Of a DNA stretch of 64,000 nt, positions 25,567 through 32,923 are shown one piece after another; positions within the stretch are counted from its first letter, which is position 1, and each line of letters begins with the position of its first letter. A model generated the notes under the pieces. It made no database searches, had not been told where the DNA came from, and saw only the letters and a list, made by a program, of their open reading frames with translations. The DNA is from Methylobacterium goesingense (GTDB lineage: Bacteria > Pseudomonadota > Alphaproteobacteria > Rhizobiales > Beijerinckiaceae). The translations under genes were made by a program, and so were the position numbers. The DNA lies in the NCBI RefSeq assembly GCF_022179225.1, contig NZ_BPQL01000017.1, positions 44,377-108,376 on the forward strand, written 5' to 3'.

Positions 25567-28500
25567 TTACTTGGCTGCAACCGCCGTTTCATTTGTGAGA
25601 AAATTGCTTTCGGCAGGTAGAAGTTGATCTTGTAATGCGCATTCCGCTTTTTGAAGGAGGATCAGCGCCGCAGCCCGGGTCTGGCGGCAGAGCAAACGGG
25701 CCTGCTCCAGCTGCTGCTGAAACACTTCCAGCCCCTCATTGGCCACGCGCTGCTCGTTGACGCCCTCCAGGGCGCGGCAGGCGTCAGAGAGCGCCAGGAA
25801 TCCGAGCATCCCGGTGGACGTCGTAAGGGTATGAGCCTCGAAGCGAAGCTGTTCGCGGTCCTCGGCCGAGGCGCTCCTCCCCAGGAACGCCTCAGCAAGT
25901 TCGTCGCCGAGGGCCTCCAGCAGGCCGAACAGCCGTTCGGGGGTGACGAAGGCTGCAGTCTCGTCGTAGGTCCGCTGGTCGAGGAGGCCGGTCTGGTTGC
26001 CGGCATCGGCTGCTGCCGTTCCAGCTCCCCACGCCAGCCACTTGTCGATCAGCCGGTAGAGTTCCGCACGCTTGAATGGCTTGCCGATATGGTCGTCCAT
26101 GCCGGCCGCGCGGAAGGTCTGGACCTGATCGGCCAGCACGTTGGCAGTCATGGCGATGATGGGTATGGTCGAGGCGGTCGTGCCGAGGGCTCGGATGTGC
26201 CGGGTCGCCGTCATGCCGTCCATGCCGGCCATCTGCACATCCATCAGCACGAGGTCATAGCGGTTCAGTTCCACCGCTCGGATAGCGGCCTCGCCGTCGG
26301 CAACAACGTCGACGGTATGCCCCCCGACCTCGAGGACTGAGCGCGCCAGCTCCTGGTTGATCACGTTGTCCTCGACGAGGAGCAGGTGGCCGGAACGCCG
26401 CGCCGCGGGTGCGTCCGTGACCAGGGCGATCGTCCGCGCCGCCGCGCCGCGCGGCAGCAGCACCGAAAACCAGAAGGTGGCGCCGACGCCCGCTTCGGAG
26501 AGGACGCCAATCTCGCCACCCATGAGGTCGACGAGTTGCTTACAGATGGCGAGACCCAGGCCGGTGCCGCCGAAATCCCGCTCGATCGAGCCATCGACTT
26601 GGCTGAAGCGCTTGAACAGCCGGTCCTGGCGGTCGCGCGCGATGCCGATGCCGGTGTCGGAGATACTGAAGCGCAGGCGCTCGCCGGCCTCGTCGGTGCC
26701 GCCGTGCTGGATGCTCAGGGTGACGGAGCCTCGCTGGGTAAATTTGATCGCATTGTTCAGGAGGTTGAGCAGCACCTGCCGCAGGCGCGCCTCATCGCCG
26801 ACCAGCACCTTGGGCACGGCGGGGTCGATCACCGCCCTGATCTCCAGGCCCTTCTGGTCGGCCGCGCCACGCACGATCGCGAGGCTGTTGTAGATCAGGG
26901 ACCGCGGATCGAAGGCCTGCCGGTCGAGTTCGATGGCGCCGGCTTCGGCCTTGGAGAAGTCGAGGATGTCGTTGACCACCGTAAGCAGGGACGTCCCGGA
27001 GGTGCGCACGAGTTCGGCTTGTCGCTGCAGGTCCTGGGGCAGGCGGCCGGAGGTGACCATCAGTTCGGTGAAGCCGATGATGGCGTTGAGCGGCGTCCGG
27101 ATCTCGTGGCTCATGGAGGCCAGGAAGTCGGTTTTGGCCGCGCTCGCCCGCTCCGCCTCCAGCCGCGCCGCCTCGGCGTCGCGCGTGCGGGCCGCGACGC
27201 GGTCGCTCAGCGTGGCGTTCAGTTCGCGCAGGGCGGCCTCGCTCGCGCGCAGGGAGCATTCGGCGGCATCGCGCCCCGTGTCATCGCGCATGGTCAGGAC
27301 GGCGCCGATGGGGTGGCCGTCCCGTCCGACCAGGGGCCGCGCGGAGCCGATCGCCAGGACCTCGACGCCGTCCGGCCGCCGCACCCGCCAGCGGGCGTCC
27401 TGCACGCTCTCGCCCCGCACTGCCCGCGCCAGGGGCAGGTCCCGCGGGACGTAGGGATCTCCATCTTCGGTGTAGAGGTGGTAGGACGCGCTGTAGTCGT
27501 CCGGCTCGACGTCCAGGCGCGCGACGCCGTGGATCGCGGCGGCGGCCTCGTTCACGAGGGTGATCCGGCCCGCCGCGTCGGTAACGATGACGCCCTCGGC
27601 GAGCTGAGCCAGGATGGCGTTGTGCGCCGTCTCGGCGACCTCCCGGTAGCGGACCTCGCTCTCCGCCGCGGCGCGCTCGGCCCGCTTGCGGGCGTCGATG
27701 TTCCGCAGGGCCGCCACGTAGCCGGTGGCGCGGCCGTCGACGGGATCCCGCGTCAGGGTGAAGGAGATGTCCGTCCAGATCCAGGTGCCGTCCTTGCGTC
27801 GGTAGCGTTGCTGACTGACGGTCCGCTCCACCCGTTCGGACGTCAGGCTATCAAGCACAGACTGGTAGGCCTCGGCATCGTCCGGATGCACGCAATCCAT
27901 CGGGCGCAGGGCGATCATCTCCTCCGGGGTGTAGCCGAGGAGGTCGCGGCAGGCTGGCGAGACGTAGCGGCGAGTGGTGTCGAGGTCGCTCTGAATGATG
28001 ACGTCGGAGGTGTTCTCCGCCAGCAGGCGGTAGCGCGCCTCGCTCTCGCGGATATGCTGCTCGGCCTCGACCCGAGTGGTGATGTTCCGGGTCGAGGCGA
28101 CGCAGCCGACAGCCTGTCCGTTGTGGTCGTGAATGATCCGGTAACCGACCTCGACCCAGACGTAGGTGCCGTCCTTGCGTCGGTAGCGCTGGCGCTTCAG
28201 CGCCTCGGTACGCTTGCCGTTCCCGAGTTCCGCGAGCAGGGCGGCTACTTCGGGCCGGTCATCCGGGTGGACCATGTCGATGGGCTTCGTCCCGATCAAT
28301 TCCTCGGGCTCGTAGCCGAGAAGGACCCGACAGGCTGGCGAGACGTAGCGGCGAGTGGTGTCGAGATCGACCTGGACGACCATGTCGCTGGTGTGGTCGG
28401 CCAGAAGCCGGTAGCGCGCCTCGTTCTCGACGACGGCCCGCTCCGTCTGGCGTAGGTCGGTGACGTCCATAACGGTGCCGAACACCGCCGTCGTGGCGCC

Positions 28501-29871
28501 ATCCGCGTCCTGCTCGCATAGGCCCCGGCAGACGACGTCGCGCGGGCGTCCGTCAGCCGTGACGATGCGGGCCGAGAAGGAAAAGCTCCGGCCGGTCTCG
28601 ATCGCCTCCGCAACGCAGCGCGCGACCTCATCCCGGTCGTCCGGATGATAGGCCGTGATCGCCGCATCGAGGGAGGGCTGCCCCTCCTCGAGTGAGCGGC
28701 CGTGGATGCGAAACACCTCGTCCGACCAGTACAGGGTGTGCCCAGGCAGGCCGATGCGCCAGTGCCCGATATGGGCGATCTGCGCGGCGAGGCTGAGCAG
28801 GCGGTTGGCCTCCTGCGCCTGCGCCTCGGCCTGGCGGGCAACGAGTTCCTTCTCGGCCAAGGCCGCCCGCTGTCGGCTGCCGCGCTCCAGGCCCCGCATC
28901 AGGATGAGGAGGAAGGCCAGCAGCAGGAGCGTCACGATGATCCCGGCTGCTCGGGCGCGCAGGCGCTCGTCGGCCAGGGGGGCCATGACCTCGTCGAGGG
29001 ACTTGCCGACGTTGATGATGAGCGGCAACGCTCCGATGGAGCGGTAGCCGTAGATGCGGGTGACGTGGTCGTAGGGGCTCGTCATCCGAAACGCGCCCGA
29101 GGTCTTCTGCTGGAATTGCTGAAAGAGGTCGCCGGGCAGATCGAGGGTGCGAGTGTTGAGCTCGTACATGCCGGCAACACCGGGCGAGCGGGCTCGCAGG
29201 AACCCGTCCTTGCCGATCAGGGCGATGCTCCCCTGCGCCCCGAGGTCGAAAGCCTTGAACTGGCCGGCGAGATGATCGGGATCGATCGCAGTGACGATGA
29301 CGCCCGCGAAGCGTCCATCGGGATGGTTGAGCCGCCGCGCTGTCTGGAAGGCATCGCCGCTGATCATGCGGCCTTTGACGGTTCGCCCGATGTAGAGGCC
29401 TCGATCAGGGCTTGCCGCCAAGGCCTTGAAGTAATCCCGATCCCGAACGTTGACGTGCGTCGTGCCGGGCGGCCTCGGCGTGCGCGAGGCGATGAGATCG
29501 CCATTTTCATCGAACATAGCAATCTGGTGTACGACCTCCGTGAGGGATGTCGCTTCCTGTAGCCATACGCTGAAATCGAACCCCTTCGGATCACGGTGGA
29601 AATCATCCGCGATGAAGCGCATGACCTGATCGACACCAGCGATCAGCCGCTCGACATGCTGCTCGACGCCGATCGATAGATTGACCACGTCCTTCGTCGC
29701 CTGCTCCTGAACGGACTGCTGGCGCAGGTGGAGATGATACTGCAGGCCGACCCATACGAGGGCGACCGTCAGCAGGCCAGCCACGAGCACGAGGATCTGC
29801 AGAGCATCGGATGCCGGTCGCCGCCTCGGGAACATGCCCTCAGGACGTGACCGTTGCGAGGAAGGCGGCAT
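25567..29871 (-). CDS. Membrane-bound hybrid histidine kinase: Cache, four PAS, HisKA, ATPase, receiver, Hpt-like
   Basis: The roughly 1434-residue protein runs: TM helix (LQILVLVAGLLTVALVWVGLQYHL), periplasmic Cache-type sensor (about 45-300), second TM (AAGIIVTLLLLAFLLILM), then four PAS domains between about 360 and 860. After these come HisKA (MSHEIRTPLNAIIGFTEL), ATPase (NLLNNAIKFTQRGSV, GIGIARD, GTGLGLAICKQLVDLMGG), a receiver (LLLVEDNVINQELARSV; phospho-Asp in YDLVLMDVQMAGMDGM; IGKPFKRAEL) and a C-terminal Hpt-like helical domain (FEAHTLTTSTGMLGF, His about 1347). The ATG at 29871 is chosen; TTG 29889 and ATG 29835 are alternatives. PAS2 and PAS3 share a 35-bp identical DNA stretch. 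It is monocistronic, so the output regulator is elsewhere. Confidence 0.9.
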   Translation of the reverse strand: MPPSSQRSRPEGMFPRRRPASDALQILVLVAGLLTVALVWVGLQYHLHLRQQSVQEQATKDVVNLSIGVEQHVERLIAGVDQVMRFIADDFHRDPKGFDFSVWLQEATSLTEVVHQIAMFDENGDLIASRTPRPPGTTHVNVRDRDYFKALAASPDRGLYIGRTVKGRMISGDAFQTARRLNHPDGRFAGVIVTAIDPDHLAGQFKAFDLGAQGSIALIGKDGFLRARSPGVAGMYELNTRTLDLPGDLFQQFQQKTSGAFRMTSPYDHVTRIYGYRSIGALPLIINVGKSLDEVMAPLADERLRARAAGIIVTLLLLAFLLILMRGLERGSRQRAALAEKELVARQAEAQAQEANRLLSLAAQIAHIGHWRIGLPGHTLYWSDEVFRIHGRSLEEGQPSLDAAITAYHPDDRDEVARCVAEAIETGRSFSFSARIVTADGRPRDVVCRGLCEQDADGATTAVFGTVMDVTDLRQTERAVVENEARYRLLADHTSDMVVQVDLDTTRRYVSPACRVLLGYEPEELIGTKPIDMVHPDDRPEVAALLAELGNGKRTEALKRQRYRRKDGTYVWVEVGYRIIHDHNGQAVGCVASTRNITTRVEAEQHIRESEARYRLLAENTSDVIIQSDLDTTRRYVSPACRDLLGYTPEEMIALRPMDCVHPDDAEAYQSVLDSLTSERVERTVSQQRYRRKDGTWIWTDISFTLTRDPVDGRATGYVAALRNIDARKRAERAAAESEVRYREVAETAHNAILAQLAEGVIVTDAAGRITLVNEAAAAIHGVARLDVEPDDYSASYHLYTEDGDPYVPRDLPLARAVRGESVQDARWRVRRPDGVEVLAIGSARPLVGRDGHPIGAVLTMRDDTGRDAAECSLRASEAALRELNATLSDRVAARTRDAEAARLEAERASAAKTDFLASMSHEIRTPLNAIIGFTELMVTSGRLPQDLQRQAELVRTSGTSLLTVVNDILDFSKAEAGAIELDRQAFDPRSLIYNSLAIVRGAADQKGLEIRAVIDPAVPKVLVGDEARLRQVLLNLLNNAIKFTQRGSVTLSIQHGGTDEAGERLRFSISDTGIGIARDRQDRLFKRFSQVDGSIERDFGGTGLGLAICKQLVDLMGGEIGVLSEAGVGATFWFSVLLPRGAAARTIALVTDAPAARRSGHLLLVEDNVINQELARSVLEVGGHTVDVVADGEAAIRAVELNRYDLVLMDVQMAGMDGMTATRHIRALGTTASTIPIIAMTANVLADQVQTFRAAGMDDHIGKPFKRAELYRLIDKWLAWGAGTAAADAGNQTGLLDQRTYDETAAFVTPERLFGLLEALGDELAEAFLGRSASAEDREQLRFEAHTLTTSTGMLGFLALSDACRALEGVNEQRVANEGLEVFQQQLEQARLLCRQTRAAALILLQKAECALQDQLLPAESNFLTNETAVAAK

Positions 29872-29894
29872 AGGGCGGTCCGGTACCAATCCAG

Positions 29895-29946
29895 CTAGAG
29901 CATTTTCAAGCGAGGTGGATGCCGGCTCGCGTGAAGAAAATGTGAC
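29895..29946. repeat. Extragenic palindromic repeat of the TAGAGCATTTTC family
   Basis: CTAGAGCATTTTC (29895-29907), then about 26 bp including GGTGGATGCCGGCTCGCGTG, then AAGAAAATGTG is the layout of the dispersed palindromic repeat found between genes in Methylobacterium and other Rhizobiales (from general knowledge). A second, perfect version follows within 15 bp. Confidence 0.6.
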
Positions 29947-29958
29947 CCTTCAATAAGA

Positions 29959-30000
29959 TAGAGCATTTTCGGTGATCCAGGGATCACCGAAAATGCTCTA
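29959..30000. repeat. 42-bp perfect palindrome (20-bp arms, 2-bp centre)
   Basis: Arms 29959-29978 and 29981-30000 are exact reverse complements around AG. The left arm begins TAGAGCATTTTCGGTGATCC. Transcribed, it would give a very stable hairpin, and its ends copy the neighbouring extragenic repeat. It sits between the kinase start and the DUF1330 gene and may act as a terminator or a transposon-like RAYT target. Confidence 0.75.
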
Positions 30001-30298
30001 GCACCCGCCCGTAACCTGATCGTGTCAGGCTCATGGATCGCGCGTTTCCGCTGTCAGAACCAAGGGTTCTCGGCGAAATCCAATCACTTCTGCCAATTCG
30101 CACCGATCCCAGGCTGATGTTGCAAGGGCGGAACACATTCGCCTTGCAGGTCTGACCACTCGAAGCGGATCAGCAGCAATCCACCCGCCCCGGACGTGTT
30201 CATCCTCTACCGAGCGGCCGCGAAGCGGACCTTCCGAGGGTCGGCAAGGGGCCGGCAGCGGACGGAAAAAAGCGCCAGGTCTCCACCCTTGGACGATC
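30001..30298. other. Remaining intergenic region beside the 42-bp palindrome
   Basis: About 300 bp with no supported gene. It holds a GAAGCGGACCTTCCGAGG element (about 30220) similar to the degenerate repeat at 10.1 and 25.4 kb. Confidence 0.35.
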
Positions 30299-30592
30299 CT
30301 ACGGATCGACGCCCTCGACGATCACGACGTCGACGGTCGCCGCACCCTCGCGCAGGCGCGCCACCTCGGCATAGTCCGGCGAATGCCAACAGGCCCGGGC
30401 CGTTTCGTAATCGTCGAAGACGATCACGACATTCCGCGGCCTCGCTTCGCCCGCGACCGCCTCCAAACGCCCGCCCGCGACGAGGAAGCGTCCCCCGAAG
30501 CGCGCGACCACCGCAGGGAGGGCCTGCGCGTAAGCGCCGTACGCCTCCGGCTCCGTCACGGTGATACGCGCGATCAAGTAGCCGTTCGGCAT
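30299..30592 (-). CDS. DUF1330 family protein
   Basis: The 97-residue protein (MPNGYLIARITVTEPEAYGAYAQALPAVVARFGGRFLVAGGRLEAVAGEARPRNVVIVFDDYETARACWHSPDY) is a clear DUF1330, a ferredoxin-like dimeric alpha/beta fold of the dimeric-barrel superfamily. No biochemical function is established for the family. AAGGAA upstream of the ATG supports the start. Neighbours give no pathway clue; the next minus-strand gene is a crotonase-fold enzyme 140 bp away. Confidence 0.88.
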   Translation of the reverse strand: MPNGYLIARITVTEPEAYGAYAQALPAVVARFGGRFLVAGGRLEAVAGEARPRNVVIVFDDYETARACWHSPDYAEVARLREGAATVDVVIVEGVDP

Positions 30593-30731
30593 GACCCATT
30601 CCTTGCCCGGCCCGGCCCGGCCCGTCCCGTCGCGGCCGATCCGTCGTCGGCGCGAGGGATAGCCCCGGGCGCGGGCCTTGTCACGGTCCCGGAGGCGGGC
30701 GGGCCGGACCGTCGGGGCCCGGCCACGGGCC

Positions 30732-31541
30732 TTATCGGCCGGTCCAGTTCGGCGGGCGCTTCCCGAGGAACGCCTCCATGCCCTCGCGAAAATCCGCGCT
30801 GGTGTAGCAGAGGCGGATGAGGTCGTCGCCGGGGCGGTCGTCGCCCTTTGTGTCCTCGCCCGCCGCGTCCTCGCCCTGGAGGCGGCGCAGGCCCTCCTTG
30901 GTGGCTCGGAGCGTCAGGGGCGCGTGCCCGGCCATCAGGGTCGCGAGTTCGCTGGCGCGGGCCGCCAGAACCTCGGCATCCGCCACGACCTCGCCGACGA
31001 GGCCGATGGCCAGCGCCTCCTCGGCCCCGACGAGGCGGGCGGTGAAGATCATGTCCTTGACCCGCGCCGGGCCGATCAGGGCGGAGAGCCGGCGCAGGTT
31101 GCCGAGCGACAGGCAGTTGCCCAGCGTCCGCGCGATGGGGAAGCCCAGGCGGGCGTCGCGGGTGGCGACGCGCAGGTCGCAGGCCGCCGCGATGGCCGCG
31201 CCCCCGCCGGTGCAGGCGCCCGCGATCGCCGCGATGGTGGGCACGGACAGGCGTTCCAGGGCACCCATCACCCGGTCCATGAAGCGCTCGTAGTCGATCG
31301 CGTCCTGCGCGGTCGCGAAACTCCGGAACTGAGCGATGTCGGTGCCGGCCGCGAACGCCTTGTCGCCCGCCCCCGTGACGATCACGGCCTTGACGCTCCC
31401 GTCCGCCGCGATGCGCGCGCAGGCATCGATCAGCCCCTGGTACATGCCGAAGGTGAGGGCGTTGCGGGCCTGCGGCCGGTTGAGGGTGAGGCGGGCGATG
31501 CCGCCCGCGACCGTGAAGAGGAGTTCGTCGGTATGGGGCAT
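30732..31541 (-). CDS. Enoyl-CoA hydratase/isomerase-family (crotonase fold) protein
   Basis: The 269-residue protein has crotonase-fold motifs: VAGGIARLTLNRPQARNAL, the oxyanion loop FAAGTDIAQF and GACTGGGAAIAAACDLRVATRDARLGFP. The positions of the two catalytic glutamates of rat enoyl-CoA hydratase read Pro-Ile and Lys-Asp by hand alignment, so classic hydration of a 2-enoyl-CoA is doubtful. Isomerase, hydrolase or decarboxylase activity is possible. An acidic insertion (GEDAAGEDTKGDDRPGDD) lies before the C-terminal helices. The ATG at 31541 follows AGGGATCC. It shares strand but not an obvious operon with PPK2 upstream. Confidence 0.85.
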   Translation of the reverse strand: MPHTDELLFTVAGGIARLTLNRPQARNALTFGMYQGLIDACARIAADGSVKAVIVTGAGDKAFAAGTDIAQFRSFATAQDAIDYERFMDRVMGALERLSVPTIAAIAGACTGGGAAIAAACDLRVATRDARLGFPIARTLGNCLSLGNLRRLSALIGPARVKDMIFTARLVGAEEALAIGLVGEVVADAEVLAARASELATLMAGHAPLTLRATKEGLRRLQGEDAAGEDTKGDDRPGDDLIRLCYTSADFREGMEAFLGKRPPNWTGR

Positions 31542-31630
31542 GCCGGATCCCTGTAGGCGCGGCGTGGGAAGCCCCACCCTCTCGCCCGACGGGGCCGCCC
31601 GGCGCAAGCGGCCCGCGCTCGTCCCGCGCT

Positions 31631-32548
31631 TCAGAACACGGAGGGCACGAACATCTCGGGCGGCACCGGGTGGCGGGTGTAGTCGTCGTGGCGCTCGCGC
31701 TCCGGCAGGTGGACGGGCGGATGCTCGACGTCGCCATAGGGGATCTGCGTCAGGAGGTGGCTGATGCAGTTGAGGCGGGCGCGCTTCTTGTCCACGGCCT
31801 CGACCACCCACCAGGGCGCTTCCGGGATGTGGGTGCGCGCCAGCATGTCCTCCTTGGCCTTGGTGTAGTCCTCCCAGCGGCGGCGGGACTGCACGTCCAT
31901 CGGCGAGAGCTTCCACTGCTTCAGGGGATCGTGGATGCGCATGTTGAAGCGGAATTCCTGCTCCTCGTCGGTGATCGAGAACCAGTACTTGAGCACGATG
32001 ATGCCCGAGCGGGTCAGCATGCGCTCGAACTCGGGCACGGAGCGGAAGAACTCCTCGACGTCGCCCGCCGAGCAGAAGCCCATCACGCGCTCGACGCCGG
32101 CGCGGTTGTACCAGGAGCGGTCGAACAGCACGATCTCGCCGCCGGCGGGCAGGTGGGTGACGTAGCGCTGGAAGTACCATTGCGTGCGCTCGCGCTCGCT
32201 CGGCGCGGGCAGCGCGGCCACGCGGCAGACGCGCGGGTTGAGCCGCTGGGTGATGCGCTTGATCACGCCGCCCTTGCCGGCCGAATCCCGGCCCTCGAAG
32301 ATCACCACCACGCGCAGCTTGTGCGCCTGAACCCAATCCTGCAGGCGCACCAACTCGTGCTGCAGGCGGAACAGTTCGCGAAAATACACCTTGCGGTCGA
32401 GCCCGGGCGGACGGGCGGGCTGCCCGAGCTCGTCGGCGAGGCGCTCCAGGCGCTCGTCCTCCATCTCGAGTTCGAGCTCCTCGTCGAAGTCGTCGGCGAC
32501 CTCCCGGCGAATCGCTTCGACCTCCGCTGCCCGCTGCGCGCTGTCCAT
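31631..32548 (-). CDS. ppk2: Polyphosphate kinase 2 (PPK2)
   Basis: The 305-residue enzyme has the PPK2 P-loop GRDSAGKGG (about 86-94), the Walker-B type motif DRSWYNRAGVE (about 143-153), the lid region (ITDEEQEFRFNMRIHDPLKQWKLSPMD) and a TSSR-like tail region. PPK2 enzymes use polyphosphate to phosphorylate nucleoside mono- or diphosphates. The acidic N-terminal extension (EELELEMEDERLERLADE) is typical of class I enzymes from this group. It is a single-domain form. The closest upstream gene diverges. Confidence 0.92.
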   Translation of the reverse strand: MDSAQRAAEVEAIRREVADDFDEELELEMEDERLERLADELGQPARPPGLDRKVYFRELFRLQHELVRLQDWVQAHKLRVVVIFEGRDSAGKGGVIKRITQRLNPRVCRVAALPAPSERERTQWYFQRYVTHLPAGGEIVLFDRSWYNRAGVERVMGFCSAGDVEEFFRSVPEFERMLTRSGIIVLKYWFSITDEEQEFRFNMRIHDPLKQWKLSPMDVQSRRRWEDYTKAKEDMLARTHIPEAPWWVVEAVDKKRARLNCISHLLTQIPYGDVEHPPVHLPERERHDDYTRHPVPPEMFVPSVF

Positions 32549-32739
32549 CTCGAAGCCCCGTCCTGCCGAAATACCGGCCCGGCTTAGATCACGGGTTCAT
32601 GACAGCCTCGATACGGCACGGCACATGCGGGGGGCGAGGGAACGGGGGCGGCCCCCCGCGGGTTGATGGGCAAGCTGCGCCATTTCGCGGGCCGGGAGCC
32701 CGGCCCGCCCGGCGCCCCACACAATCAGAGGGTCCACCC

Positions 32740-32868
32740 ATGAGCCTGATCGGACGCATCGTCACCAAGCTCCTCGGCAACGAGGACCGTCCCGTGGTCC
32801 GCGACGACCGCAACTACGATTCGGGCACGCCGCTCGGCCGCCTGGTGACCAAGATCCTGCGCAAGTAA
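32740..32868 (+). CDS. Small 42-residue protein with duplicated GRxVTKxL motif
   Basis: The 42-residue protein reads SLIGRIVTKLLGNED...TPLGRLVTKILRK: an eight-residue GR(I/L)VTK(L/I)L motif occurs near both ends around a charged spacer. CAGAGGGTCCACCC upstream of the ATG is a credible ribosome-binding site. I recognise no family. The motif could form two amphipathic helices or a hairpin peptide. A 7-bp stem hairpin follows its stop. Confidence 0.6.
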   Translation: MSLIGRIVTKLLGNEDRPVVRDDRNYDSGTPLGRLVTKILRK

Positions 32869-32880
32869 GATTTGCCGGGT

Positions 32881-32900
32881 CGGGCGGTTCAAGCCGCCCG
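32881..32900. terminator. Hairpin terminator between convergent genes
   Basis: CGGGCGG (32881-32887) pairs with CCGCCCG (32894-32900) around a TTCAAG loop. It lies between the 42-residue gene and the ABC-F gene, which end facing each other. Confidence 0.6.
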
Positions 32901-32923
32901 GCACCCGGTGCGTATTCTGCGGC

